Origin: Mytilisepta virgata
Lineage: Eukaryota > Mollusca > Bivalvia > Mytilida > Mytilidae
DNA: 64,000 nt
Direction of reading: 5' to 3'
NCBI GenBank assembly: GCA_028015205.1
Contig: JAPWFG010000026.1
Span: 372,001-436,000 of the forward strand
Below are positions 23,842 through 35,699 of the stretch, piece after piece. A model generated the notes under the pieces. That model made no database searches. It was not told where the DNA came from and saw only the letters and a program-made list of their open reading frames with translations. The position numbers were made by a program, and so were the translations under genes. Within the stretch, counting starts at the first letter, position 1, and each line of letters starts with the position of its first letter.

Positions 23842-24350
23842 TTTTTGAGCGGCAATATTCCAGAAGCGCCGGCGTATGGAGTATATATTTCACAACTCAT
23901 ACGTTATTCCAGAGCTTGTGACAAATACATTGACTTCCTGGACAGAGCCCGGCTCCTGACAGAAAAGTTGCTCAGACATGGGTACGTTACTCCTAAGCTG
24001 AAGTCATCCTTATTAAAGTTGTATGGGCGTCATCATGACTTGGTTGACAGGTATGAAAAAACTTTCCCAAATAAAAATGGACCTGTTCCATTGATATTAT
24101 CCTTTCCTCATACCGGATTTGACATGGGCAGCATGGCGAGGGTCCTGCAGGAAGCACAGACTGCTTACTCTTCCGGAGCACCTGAGTCTACCCCCAGTTT
24201 TTTGGTGGGGTCCATGTTGTACATACGTTTTTGGTTTTAATTGTAGTGCATGTATTGTTTTGGTCTTGTCTTCGTTGTTCTCCGGAGTTTGTCAGTTGTT
24301 ACGATTTTACTCTCCTTCGTAGATCCCTTTGGTATTTCTTCAATTTACTT
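23842..24350 (+). mobile_element. C-terminal reverse-transcriptase fragment of a retroelement
   Basis: The plus frame to 24240 reads GNIPEAPAYGVYISQLIRYS, ARLLTEKLLRHGYVTPKLKS, LYGRHHDLVDRY. This is the region following the RT palm in a retroelement lineage abundant in bivalves and other invertebrates, and the same domain as the minus-strand copy at 35700-37040. It has only the 3' part, followed by 3' UTR text beginning TTCCGGAGCACCTGAGT. Unit B has an uninterrupted sequence at this place (near 30928). Class (Penelope-like versus other) is not resolved. Confidence 0.8.
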
Positions 24351-25158
24351 GGTAAACAAGGCGAACGTTTGGGTACCCATAAAACCGTTTTAAAACCCAA
24401 CAACAGTTTTATGTCTGTACCAAGCCAGATTATCCTGGCTCTCTGTTGTCAGTGCTCTTTTATGCAATTGTTTTATCCGGGGTTTTGTCTGTTTGGATGC
24501 GTTGATTATTTTGTATGTCATTATGGACCTTTAAAGTCCTGTTATCTGTTCTGTCGTTTATCAAGAATTGAACCTTGACATAAAGATCTACATTTGCATG
24601 TGGCAAAAGCAAAATCACCTGATATTGCTATTCCTCATGTTAAGATCTATAAACCAATGTACATTTAGTCTTAATATTAAAGATATTGATCCTTTATCCA
24701 CCTATTTCTGGTATGAATCATATCTCTGGCCTTACATTGATAACGTGCTACCGTATTCAACGTTTCGGGTTTTTTCAGCAATCAATCAATCAATCAATTA
24801 TATGCTCAGAACTAACGTGTGTGTAATAGTTTCCACGGAAATTCATATACAAATGTACATGTAATTTAAATTTGCTAACAACCTATTGTTTTCATGTAGG
24901 TGTATACATAATTATAAAATTCTGAAAACAAAATACCAAATGCAGATGCTTTAATGTTGAATGATGCATGGACAACAGAAAAAAAAACATATACAAAATT
25001 GTCAAATGTTGATTATAAAAAATAATGCCATGATGAATACATACTATAAACAGTTTATTGCATTGTAAACATAAATTTTCAGAATGAAGATTTACCCCTC
25101 CCCTCCCCCTTTTCCTTTGGACGAATATCACAATATATTGGTGCAGTTCCTGACAATA

Positions 25159-28100
25159 TCATGGAAGACTACTTAGATCCCGTTTTGGAGGTGGACTTTT
25201 TGGCTTTGCTTGTTCCTTGGCCTTTTGTTCAAATCTTAAAATCCTGAAAAATACAAGAATAGTTCGGACTACAAGAAGAATAATGAACACCGCTTTCACT
25301 AAGGGGGCAATCATTTAATTTTTACAGTTAGGTGGGGGGGGGATGTAATGTTTGAACTTGCCTATTTTTTCACGGAAATTTTGGTACTGGATTTTTATTT
25401 TCATTTAAACCAAACAATTCCCTTATTGTCACAGATCCAGCTTTTTTTTCACACCTAAATTAAAGTGATCCTGTCCCAGCCCCCCATAAAAATCAAATGG
25501 TTGCTCCCTAGAACTGAACACTGCTGGGCTTTGTTTAGACCTTCTAGCAGCATATACGTAGACCGCAAGTTTACAGACATTGAATTTAAAATATGGACAC
25601 TTAATTTTAATATTATATAGTTCATGTGACTTGGAAACTTGGATTAAATAAATTATACTTCGAGAGTAATAATTCACTGAACATCACACCGTCTGTACAG
25701 CTCAACTGTAAAAAAAATGCTGTACAGCCATTGATTAAACTAAAGGTTTTATTATCAATACAATTCACTACTTTCTTAGTAATATTTTAAAATAGATTAA
25801 CAGAATCATAAAATGCTAAATTACTTGATAGTTAATTTAAGTGTTTTGTTTACTTACAACTTTAACACTGTAGACCGTTTTCCTAACATCATATTTAAAA
25901 ATTCCCTGTAACTAATTGTCCCTGAATTCGTTGTATCGACCTCAGCTATCATCTTTCTGATTTCCAGGTGCGTTTTAGGTGTACCAAGTTTTTCTAACAA
26001 GTGTTTTAATTCCATTTCATCTGAAATAAAACATGCAAAATTACTAGTATGTTTTTATCGTTACATAGATGAAGAATTTTAAAATATCATTTCACAAATA
26101 AGTAAAGTTTTCATGACAAAAAAGAAGAGTTATCTCGTTTAGACTATATATACAAAGGCAACGAAATAAAGAAATTTTAGAAAACGAATTTTATTTTCTT
26201 CTGAGTCAAATACAACATGTAACTTACCAATATCCCCGGAGTTGTCTAAATCGAATTCCATAAACTGGGCTAAAAAGGAAAATATAAACAGGATATATAT
26301 TACATAGGAATTTTTTTTTATATCCAGGATCATTGGAATCATTGCCGTACAATATACATGCATAACATCTAAATGTTTGTGAATTTTCTTTTTTCAATAA
26401 GTACCTTTTACATACAATCACATAACAGAGATGAATATATGCAAATATTTTAATTTCACTGGGTCAGCGTAATTTGATATTTAAAATTTTAGGTTCAAAT
26501 TTAATTCCAAAATTACTGATAATTACTTCATACCTTTATAAGATGTCAATTGGTCTGCCAAATCTTCAATCTCCGAATAACAGTCGTCTGCTTCATATTC
26601 CTGAAAAAAAGTTGAACAAATCTGCTAAAATCACACTATCTTTTAGATAAATAATAAATCTATGAAATTTCATTTTCGATCGGTTTGTTTTGATCACTTT
26701 GAGAAGCGACACCGATCAAGGTTATGTAATGTTTTAAAAAAAATACAATTAATATAATACGATCGTCCAGTCAACCAGATGAATCTTGGAAGTCCATTCT
26801 CAGAGTCTATTTATACTTTATTAAATTATCTTTAATTAGCAATTATAGCTGAGCGAGTAAAATGACAGAAAGTACACTTTAAGTAAAATTGTTTATTTGT
26901 TAAAATTATTTCTTAGAGCAAAATCTTGCAAAGTACACATGTATTTTAATTCATAGCGTCCCATGGCCACACAAGGACAAGAAATCCCCGCCTTGTGAGG
27001 GTTTAGGGCACGTGATTAAACGATAATAAACAGTAATGAATAAAATATATATAAGAAATCTCCCCTAAAACGAAAAAATAAATAAAATATAATTTTTTTC
27101 GTTCGTATATTACAATGTGCTTATAACAATTTGGGTCATTGAACGGACTATGAAACATCCGTATTTTAAAAAATAATACTCTAAACACAAATAAAACTCC
27201 CGTATTCGGTTTCAAAAATTCAAAAATTTCAAAACAGATTTAGATTTTTTAATACGTCGAAAAGATATTTGAAACTTACTTTGTTTATTTCAATTAGGTC
27301 GTCTTCTTGTCTTTTCTTCAAAACACCAAATTTCTTTCCACCTAAAATGAAAAAATGTTAATATTGATACAGACGTATTACATGTGTGCAAAGCAAATTT
27401 TGAAAATCTACAAAATAACTTAAATTTATGAAAGTTTATTTATTTTGAATAACTTATTTCTTGCTAGAGACACAACCACAAGCGGTTGAAATTCTTTGTC
27501 TTTGATTTCATGGTTGAAGGTGTCCCTTTTAATGGTTCGGTTTGTGATGGAGACAAAAAAAACCCCTAAAGTTAGGTCTTTTATTGTTTCTATATTTATT
27601 TATTTGGCATTTTAATCTTTTATTTTTTCTCTTTCAGACACGAAATCGACAACTCAATCTTCTGCCATATTGTCATATAGCTTTACGATCTGGGGCCAGC
27701 TGTTAGGATTGTCTTACGACATATCTTAGTCCTACGTCGGTTTATAAAAGTGTTTGTTTGTTTTTTTTTTGTTTGTTTAGTTAGGGTTTTACGCCGTTTG
27801 CAGCACATTTGGCTATTTCGCGGCGGCAAGTTTTTATTGGTGGAGGAAGCCGGAGTACCCGGAGAGAACCACCGACCTTCGGTAAAAAAATCGGCAATCC
27901 TTGTCAATTTAGATCGGAGTCGAACACACCCCGCCACAGGTGAGATTCGAACTCACAATCCCAGTGTTGACAGGCTAGTGATCATTAGTAGTCATGACGA
28001 ACTACATAGACCACTCGGCCACCCCTGGACTACACGTAATGTGTCTTATGATCGTCTTAGGATCATAACTGTGTCTTTATAGGTTGACAGAATGTTTAAG

Positions 28101-28995
28101 CAAGTATGTACAATTTTATCCTTTAACCCTTTTATAACCGACACAGTGACAAATTGAACTCAACTCACTTGTAGAAAAAATGTAGTTACTATTTAAGTCG
28201 TTTTTTTTTTCATTTTGTATTTTAATTTTCATATGTATATTAGTGTCTTATTAATGGATTCATTATCATTAAACCATTTTTTTCTTTTAACTTGCGACAC
28301 GTTTTGACATCTTTGCTAAGATAATCCTAAGACAGCTTCGAGACTAGGTCTGCGATATGTCCTAAGATATGTCCACAAAGTGTTCCTGTAGTGTCACATG
28401 CACAAAAATATTAAAGTCCCATAACTACCGTAAACTCTGTTGAATCATAACTGCTGTGCGATAGGATCAAGTACATGTGGTGACTAACAATCCTACAAAA
28501 TTTGAACGAAATCTAATCAGCGGTCTCAGAGGAGTTGGGTCCACAAACTGTTCCTATAGTGTCGAATGCAGAAAAAAGTTAAAGTCCTAGAACTTCCGTA
28601 AAATTTGTGGAATCAAAATGGCGGTATAATAGGTTCAAGTACAAAAGGTGACTAACAATCCTACAAAATTTGAAAGAAATCTGATCAGCGGTCTCAGAGG
28701 AGTTGCGTCCACAAAGTGTTCCTATAGTGTCGAATGCATAAAAAAGTTAAAGTCCTAGAAATAACTGTGACGGACGGACGTACGGACGCAGACCATTACT
28801 AGGTCCTTCCGTCGCGTTGCTACGGGGACAATTAAAACCAAAGTATTTAAACATATCATTATGTGAAAAGTTAACGACGACGCCGGACGACGGACGCCAA
28901 ATGGTGGCAAATTCTCACGTGACCCATTGGGGTCAGGTGAGCTAAAACATATTTACATGTATCTCATTGAAATAAGTACCTGCGGTTGAATTCAT
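25159..28995 (-). CDS. AIF1: Allograft inflammatory factor 1, copy B (six coding exons)
   Basis: Exons on the minus strand: 28980-28995 (MNSTA+1 nt) or, better matching the family, 32886-32928; then 27280-27341, 26534-26600, 26228-26269, 25858-26020, 25159-25243. All have GT-AG borders and compatible phases. The product is 144 aa with the proximal start and 153 aa with the distal start, near the usual AIF-1 length of about 150. Landmarks: [31 protein letters not shown], canonical EF loop [52 protein letters not shown], tail [11 protein letters not shown]. It retains the GKKFG block lost from copy A. By hand count the copies differ at about 13 nonsynonymous and 4 synonymous coding positions, and the 42-bp EF-loop exon is identical. 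Confidence 0.92.
25306..25505. repeat. MITE-like repeat in last intron of AIF-1 B
   Basis: Orthologous to 15551-15769: ends AATCATTTAATTTTTA and AAAATCAAATGGTTGCTCCC with internal G-runs and C-runs. Confidence 0.7.
27752..28025 (-). mobile_element. tRNA-derived SINE inserted in unit B
   Basis: Read on the minus strand, the head GGTGGCCGAGTGGTCTATG carries an A-box like that of class II tRNA genes, and a B-box GAGTTCGAATCTC follows. The body then has a core (CGGTGGTTCTCTCCGGGTAC, ...CTCCACCAATAAAAAC..., AAATAGCCAAATGTGCTG) and an A/C-rich tail. Unit A has the uninterrupted site (AAAGTGGACTACACG near 18853). A second copy with the same core lies at 58916-59170. No clear target duplication is visible. 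Confidence 0.85.
28190..28850 (+). repeat. Hairpin-ended tandem-unit repeat, family HR-6
   Basis: Units beginning TGTTCCT(A/G)TAGTGTC occur at 28381, 28549 and 28717, a period of exactly 168 bp. They are followed by a GGACGGACGTACGGACG tract and a short hairpin (GTCC..CCGT / ACGG.GGAC, about 28812-28831) and then an A-rich run. It is absent from unit A. It repeats the architecture of HR-1 with unrelated sequence. Confidence 0.75.
28871..28946 (+). repeat. HR-1-type 3' end in unit B
   Basis: Counterpart of 19140-19219. Here the outer hairpin arm is CTCAC (pairing with GTGAG), whereas unit A has CTCAA, so the stem has decayed in A. Inner stem TGACCC/GGGTCA. Confidence 0.75.
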
Positions 28996-30249
28996 CTCGC
29001 CAATACACTATTGTACGACATTTTATTCAAACCACTTAATAAATAAAATTTTATATTTCTACAAAAGATACAGGACATGATAAGCCAAAAATGTTGATTA
29101 TACATCTTCCCGAGGGAAATATTTGGTTAACAAATTTCTCGTAGGTCACTTTACATGTCACGTATACTTGTTAAATTACCTTATCTCCTAAAAACGAGGA
29201 TTTTCTTCCTTTTAAGTCTTCCAAATAGTTACAAAGCGATTTTATTACGGAAAATTAGATCAAATTTATGTCAGTCAGTGTCAAAAGTCATTTCAAATAT
29301 ACTAGTAATTGCTTGTCATGGTTCGTCATGTAATCATGGTAATGAACGTAGACACACTATCTTCACACATCTCATTTAAATTAATTGATCAAGAAAATTA
29401 GAAAAAGAAAACTATTCAAAGGCTGAGTAAGTTATTTAATTCATCGAAGGAAAGTCGCAAAAAAAATACATGTGTATTACTACGCGTGACGCATAGAGAA
29501 AGGAGGAGATCTGACAGTTGGACATATGAATACCAATCTGTCGTCAATTTTCAAGATAAGAGTCTGACTTCCAATTGTCTGTAGAATTTTTTTTCAAGCT
29601 CAATTCGATATAGATGTAGACCATAGGACTATGTTTTGTCTAGGTTATTGTAGCAGAATGTTAGCCTCAAATGAGTGATGAAACTACTCGGTGCGGATAA
29701 GCTCACATTGTCGATCTGTTCACTGAAACTTTACAAATACCTTATCGAGTAAAACTATTTCTCTATAATTCTGTGCGCATTTATACATCTCTTGACTCTT
29801 TTGATAAGTATTGGATATACCCCCGAGGGCGCTAGCCCGACAGGGGTTTATCCTATTTACATCATGATACTCTGAAAGGTGCAAACAATATGTTTTAATA
29901 ATTTAGAAGGCGGGTTTTTCAGGAATTTCACCTTGTGCAAATATATAAAGGATACCTGGTTACATCTTAATAGCATCATGATGTAAATTCTGATATCACC
30001 ACACGTCGCCTAAATGTTCGTGAAATAAAGAACCTTTGTGACCACTCTCACTTACTCCACGCCCCCACATTGTCACTGGGCGAACAACATTTCAACTCCC
30101 ACAGAAAAATGTGCACTGTCAAAGGCTTACCTTCACATCTTAATCTTTATTTGAATGACAGCATGTTGAGAATATGGAACAGGGATTACTCTAGCATCAC
30201 ATACTGGGTCTTTTTGTACATGTATATATATATGGTCAATACAAGAGCC

Positions 30250-30500
30250 AGAGAAATGAGTTGGTGAGCGCACAACTTGACAGAAATCTTTTGTAGCCAA
30301 TGGTAAATTTAATAACAAAATCTCCTCTCGATATGTACATCTACAGTCCTTATTAACTACAAAGTTTCATGAAATTCTGTTGTGTGGTTTCAGAGAAGTT
30401 GCGCTCACAAGAACAGGACTGAAGGACGAACGGACGGTACGACAGACGGACGGACGGACGGATCAAAAACATTATACCCTACGCAACTTTGTATGGGGCA
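30250..30500 (+). repeat. CGGA-tract repeat end, family HR-7 (also 22900-23145)
   Basis: TTGGTGAGCGCACAACTTGA...GTTGCGCTCACAAGAACAGG is followed by CGAACGGACGG.../CAGACGGACGGACGG and ACCCTACGCAACTTTGT. The opening GAGCGCACAACTT and later AGTTGCGCTC are partly inverted, as in the other hairpin families. Unit A carries the same text, with ACGCAAC-TTT-GTTACGT able to fold. Confidence 0.55.
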
Positions 30501-31496
30501 TAATCTCGAGTTGATATATTCCATAATTAAGTGGTCATCGTAGTAGAATCTATGTATAATACTATAATATGTTACTAGACCAAGTGGATTCAGAACTTGC
30601 AATATTCTTTAAATTTTTTTTTCTAATTTTTTTCAATACCAAAATTTCACTGACACAACTTCCAGAATAGTGTGTACAAATGAAAGTCCGCTTTTACAAC
30701 ACTTCGCAGACCTTAACGCCGATTTTTAGTGAACGATATAAAATTAACCCTTTTAAAATAGTGTCATTTCTGACTTTTTCGTTTAATTTCAGCGACAGTA
30801 TCCGACCATTAGCTAGTTTTACAGATAAAACGAGCACATTCTGGACCTGCTATCTATATAAATTATATACCGTCCAACCAATTTTTGCAGTTCTAACAAG
30901 TTGGTAATCATACTGTATTGGCTTTTTTGGTAAACAAGGCGGACGTTTGGGTACCCCAAAAAACACGTTTTAAAACCCAACAACAGTTTCATGTCTGTAC
31001 AAAGCCAGATTATCCTGACTCTCTGTTGTGTTTATGTGTGCGTGTCAGTGCTCTTTTATGCAATTGTTTTACCCGGGGTTCTATCTGTTTGGTGGCGTTG
31101 ATTATTGTGTATGTCATTATGGACCTTTGAAGTCATGTTATCTGTTCCGTCGTTTATCAAGAATTGAACCTTGACATAAAAATCCACATGTGCATGTGGC
31201 AAAAGCAAAATCACCTGATATTGTTATTCCTCATGTTAAGATCTATATACTAGTACCAATGTACATTTAGTCTTCCAATCTCAATAAAGAAAATTTCGTT
31301 TTGTATCCTGGGACTTCAGTTATCAAGACTTAGAGAACTAAAATTTGTTTTATCACAACATGTATTTTGAGAGTGTGATAAGGAGAAGGGGATTTGAAAA
31401 AAAAATCCATGTCCAAATTTTAGAGAAAACTATGGTGGAAAGTAGGTGTGGATTTGGAAAAAATACATGAACGCATATGCATATCAGGTAATATAA

Positions 31497-31765
31497 ACAT
31501 TGCGAAAAATCTAGGATGCGAAAAAGAAAGTCAAACGAATACATATTGCGGAAAAAATCCAGGATGTGAAAAAGAAAGTCAAGCAATAGTATTGCGGAAA
31601 AAATCCAGGATCCGAAAAAGAAAGTCGAACAATAATATTGCGGAAAAAATCCAGGATGCGAAAAAGAAAGTCAAACAAATAAATACTGAGGAAAAAATAT
31701 AGGATGCGAAAAAGAATAAATATTGCGGAAAAAAATCAGGAATAGGAGGGAGAAAGTCAAAAGTT
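31497..31765 (+). repeat. 46-bp minisatellite, about six units
   Basis: Units beginning ATTGCGGAAAAAATCCAGGA with GCGAAAAAGAAAGTCAA recur at about 31499, 31544, 31591, 31637, 31684 and 31722 (period 46, last step 38). Lysine-rich open frames across it are by-products. It lies 220 bp past the right edge of duplication unit B. Confidence 0.85.
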
Positions 31766-32885
31766 CAATTAATATACTGTTTTAGATTACATAATTCACC
31801 TTAAACTTTATGTCTAATAATTTCTTACATATTTAAATATTGAGGCATGTTTACAGATTTCATCGTCGTAAAGATTTGTAAAAAACATACTTCACATCAA
31901 TCATATCATATACGTACATCATATTACAAATCATAATAAATCCAATAGAATGTACTATTTTATGTTTTATTTACACCATATAATAACGACTTTATGTCAA
32001 TATTACGATATTCATTTATTCATAAGCCGTTTCAATGACAAACATTACAATTAAAAAGCTTTAAAAGTCGACACCTACTAAGTCACACAAGTCAGCAAAT
32101 GACACTAAATCCGATACACGTAGGTTAAAATAACTGTTTTTATTGAATTTTAGATGGATAGTTTAGCTGTTTTATAAAATGATAAAATAGTGTTGCATTA
32201 AAACATAGAAAAGGTGATAGAATTCCTTTACTCAATAAATACAATTTTGCTCTCTATTATTGTACAACAACGTCACTCTATTACATGTATTAGTTTTTTT
32301 TTGTTATAAACCTCATGTAAGTAAGGTCTGGCATTGCGAATTTCGAACAATTAACATTAAAAGCACAGATGATTCCCAGACATCTGCGTTCGGTGACCTG
32401 CAAAAGCTACAGAAAATTATCACATGTGGTACACCTTTTCTAACAACTTAACTCAACATTCTGGATGTTACAATTATACATTTATCTGTTTTACGTTTTG
32501 AATTAAAAATCTAATAAAAACTTACGTATTCAGTTTATAGTCAATTCTTTTCAATAACATATGAATGACATTATAATGATTATATTAGTATATAAATCGA
32601 TAAATTCATTGATGAATATAATATAGTGTGTCCTAGTAAAAAAATTCTCGATAAGTTTGATTTCGGGAAAAAAGGAAGACACCAGACCCTTTTCTGTCAA
32701 AGTTACTCGTTGAGATTAAAATGTTACTTAATATAATCTCAGAAACTGGACCAATTGTGACACACTTTTCTGATTCATCCAGATTTAAACAGTTTAAAAT
32801 CAATACCGTTTAACAATGTTTTTGACGCAATAAATCAACGCTTCTACAAAATAAAAATCAGTGAAAAAAAATATTTTTGTCTTAC
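31766..32885. other. No gene seen; possible intron of AIF-1 B
   Basis: AT-rich. If the distal first exon at 32886-32928 is used, this lies in its 5.5-kb intron. A GC-richer patch at 32320-32450 is open on both strands over about 60 codons, but nothing recognisable was found. Confidence 0.45.
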
Positions 32886-32928
32886 CCTGTTTATCAGTTA
32901 GATCTATATTTCCATTCATTGTTGACAT
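32886..32928 (-). CDS. AIF1: Distal first coding exon of AIF-1 (copy B)
   Basis: On the minus strand ATG starts at 32928, gives 14 codons (MSTMNGNIDLTDKQ) plus one base, and meets a donor GTAAGA at 32885. The phase matches AIF-1 exon 2 (which starts with GT of a Gly codon), producing ...DKQGGKKFG. Known AIF-1 proteins begin MSxTxDLQGGKAFG, so this exon resembles the family start better than the MNSTA exon. Copy A has no equivalent within its own duplicated unit. It is the likely ancestral promoter and exon 1. Confidence 0.75.
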
Positions 32929-33904
32929 TATAATGATGAGGGATGTGTGTATTCAACATAAAACGATAAGTATAAACTTCCTAGTAAGTCACGTGATTTG
33001 ACCTAAAGACTTTTTCACGCTTTCTTGGTTACAAAAATATCTTTTTAATATATGACTTACAATTCAGAATAATCTCTCTTCCTTGTATTGTAATTCATAT
33101 TCAGGTAGTATATTCCCCTATAACAAACCAATAAAATGCAGGAAATTGAAATTTAATATTCCAATAACCTTCAATTGATTATTAACGCACGTAACGGTTG
33201 AAAACGTATAACAAATACGAAATACGAAATATCTTATTAAAGAAAGATAAATAATGAACATTTTTCAATTTAGATGAATGAAACTAAGATAGTTACAGGA
33301 AATTAATAAAAAAAACTTGTGATCAAGGGAGGAGAACTCTAATTCATGACATCAACAGTATATAATGATTGTTGTGTCATTACATTTTTGTTCTCACCAA
33401 AAACATTTATTATATATTTGGCTATTTGTTCTACAGACCTGCATGTCCTCATTACTTAGTAGCCATGTTAACTTCGTTACGATATTTGAGGATTCTGAAT
33501 ATTTTTATTAAAACATGTGAAAACCAACTCCTTTCTCAGAGAAGCATATTTTGGACAGTTAAAAATAAAGTGCATTTCATCTTCTATTTCTCTTCAATCT
33601 TTAGGGGGATTATCTTAGGTTCTCTCACAAGTTCAAAGTGAAGTCTGGGAAATCTTCAACGAGTTTTTAGAATTTACGTTTTTCCCCGAGTAGAGCGCAG
33701 CGGAACGAGGGCAAAGACGTTGAATTTTAAGACGAGTATTTTAATTCTATTTTATTTGATACTAAATTTATTACTGACTTGTGTCTTTGAATAACGATCA
33801 CTCGGAATGATCACAGGCACAATGCGTTCTGTCAATATTAAAAAAAATATGGGCAATGGGACGCCTTGGTGTAGAAAAATTCTACGCATTGATTATCTTC
33901 TTCC
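32929..33904. other. No gene seen; upstream of AIF-1 distal exon
   Basis: Would include the promoter of the distal AIF-1 start. No assignable motif. GAGTAGAGCGCAGCGGAACGAGGGCAA at 33689-33715 is a short GC-rich sequence of the type often seen in bivalve dispersed repeats. The 90-codon plus frame (33369-33641) has no motif. Confidence 0.4.
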
Positions 33905-34530
33905 CATTTTTAGTTCGCCTCAATGAAGTTGAGGGGGACTATTGGAGTCACCCCGGCGTCCACGTCCGCGTCCATAGCCAGTTCTCAGTTATGCATGATG
34001 AAGAGACTGACCATGCGACATAAGATGACCCATATTACACGGTTGACAGGTTTTTAAGTTTTATGTCAAAAATCAGTTTTCATATACAAAGTGACTTATA
34101 ATCATATTACTTGGTGTGAGGGTGCATCTCAAGGAGTTAAACCGCCTCTTACCAAAATTAGGTCACTCGGACCTTTTTATCGCGCTTCATTGACTTAGGT
34201 TAAGTTTTACGTCCGAGTTCAATTCTCCGATACCAAGGGACCTACAATCGTATTACTTGGTGTGAGGATGCATCGCGGGGAATAACACAGCCTTCCACCA
34301 AAATTAAGTCACTCTTACCTACTTATCACACATAATTGACTTAGGATACGTTTTACGTCCGAGTTCAGTTCTCCGATATCAAGGGACCTATAATCATATT
34401 ACTTGGTGTGAGGGTGCATCTCGGGGTTTAACACAGCCTCCCACTAAAATTAGGACACTCTAACCTACTTATCGCGCTTCATTGACTTAGGTTAAGTTTT
34501 ACGTCCGAGTTCAGTTCTCCGATAAATTCA
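33905..34530 (-). repeat. Hairpin-ended tandem-unit repeat, family HR-4 (minus orientation)
   Basis: It begins with the terminal block TTAGTTCGCCTCAATGAAGT...GAGGGGGACTA, a reverse complement of the end of the copy at 55380-55412, followed by a GGCGTCCACGTCCGCGTCC tract. Units containing TTGGTGTGAGG at 34111, 34257 and 34403 then follow, an exact 146-bp period. The far end is truncated. Confidence 0.8.
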
Positions 34531-35699
34531 AATTTATTTAAATAAACAAATTTTTTTATACCTTGAGAAACATCTTTCAGCCGCTGAAGTTGGAAAGTAG
34601 ATAGTTCTACATAATTATCTATATTAATAAATAAAGAGATTCGAATTTGGGTGTCACGTCTTTCGAGTAAAATCCATGAATGTTTTCATAACATAAATGA
34701 TCAGCGCACAGTGTAGTTTGTCAGCACCGAGATTGATGATCTATTTTTAGGTATTTTTTGGGAAAAACGAAAAATAACCAGTTCCGATATGCAGTCCTTC
34801 ATGTCAACCGAATCTAATATTTCTTTCCGTGTTCATTTTATACCGTCAGTCATGTCAAAACACTATATTTTGTGGCACAGTCAATTTGCATTTAGATAAA
34901 CAGTTTTTAAGTTTGATAGTTATTTGAGCCCAGTCTATCCCATATGAGTTCTCACAAACCAATATTTCCTTTCATTCTTCGTTGTTCTTCTCAACAACTA
35001 CAACTTTTTTTGTGTGCAAGAAATACAAACAGCAATAATTCTATACGTAGAGACGTGTAAAAGCAGTGAATTTTGCATTTTATTGCATGATATACATGTA
35101 TTACGAATAAAAAAAACAAAAACAAAACGTTGGTTGGAATTTTAATTGTGACTTTGTAAGGTTTGCTAGTTTGGTCTACGTTTTACTCCAGAGTTGTATT
35201 GCTTTGAATATAAACCTTTTTTTCGGAAACAAATATTTAATTTAAATTAAATTAATATAATTCATAATTTCACAAAGTTAAATATTCTATATTATGGATA
35301 GCGTAATCATATATCAAGATATTAGTATTGTTAAACCGTTAAAGTCTTTTAGTACATATGTGATCCCATATTTCTGTAATATCATTGTTGAATATGTTAC
35401 AGAGAAGGCAAAGAAAAACATATTCTCTTCTAAGTCTTATGTTATTGAAAAAAAAAACATTACAAAAGCAGATGTTTTACAATTTAACATGATAAAGACT
35501 AATACTTCTAAATGGTTCATGAATAGATTTATCATCCCAAGAGTTGTTGTTTTGTTGCCAACCTTACATCTATGATGTTACGAGCCGCAGACTTGGTTAA
35601 CACTGGACCCAATTGGAAATATATTTAGCACTTTTCTGAATAACAGATTGATATAAACAAATTTCAGAAATTTATATTAAGAGGACCCTATTAATTATT
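34531..35699. other. No gene seen
   Basis: AT-rich. The 93-codon plus frame at 35294-35575 has no motif or splice context. Confidence 0.4.

Larger units (their letters stand above)
15055..24671 (+). other. Tandem segmental duplication, unit A (about 9.6 kb)
   Basis: It is colinear in direct orientation with 24781-31274, starting at the TATGCTCAGAA...ACGTGT text just after the ATCA repeat and ending at CCAATGTACATTTAGTCTT. It carries the whole AIF-1 copy A gene and flanks. Relative to unit B it has extra segments at 16674-17436 (LINE tail), about 19293-21700 (5' region), about 23546-23789 and about 23847-24350 (reverse transcriptase piece). It lacks B's SINE (27752-28025) and hairpin repeat (28190-28850). 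Confidence 0.9.
24781..31274 (+). other. Tandem segmental duplication, unit B (about 6.5 kb)
   Basis: Direct repeat of 15055-24671, separated from it by about 110 bp. It carries AIF-1 copy B. It lacks 2.4 kb present upstream of the first exon in A, joined at an ATTG shared by both A breakpoints. The right edge (CATTTAGTCTT) is followed by unique sequence and then a minisatellite. Confidence 0.9.

Noticed and set aside
27752..28025. Functional tRNA gene
   Set aside because: A and B boxes are present, but the sequence continues as a SINE core and the cloverleaf is not complete; the same holds at 56514, 58916 and 63744.
27750..28082. 110-codon plus frame and 84-codon minus frame
   Set aside because: Both are readings through a tRNA-derived SINE.
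31448..31702. Lysine-rich 84-codon protein with repeats
   Set aside because: Produced by a 46-bp minisatellite; the unit is not a multiple of 3 and the frame drifts.
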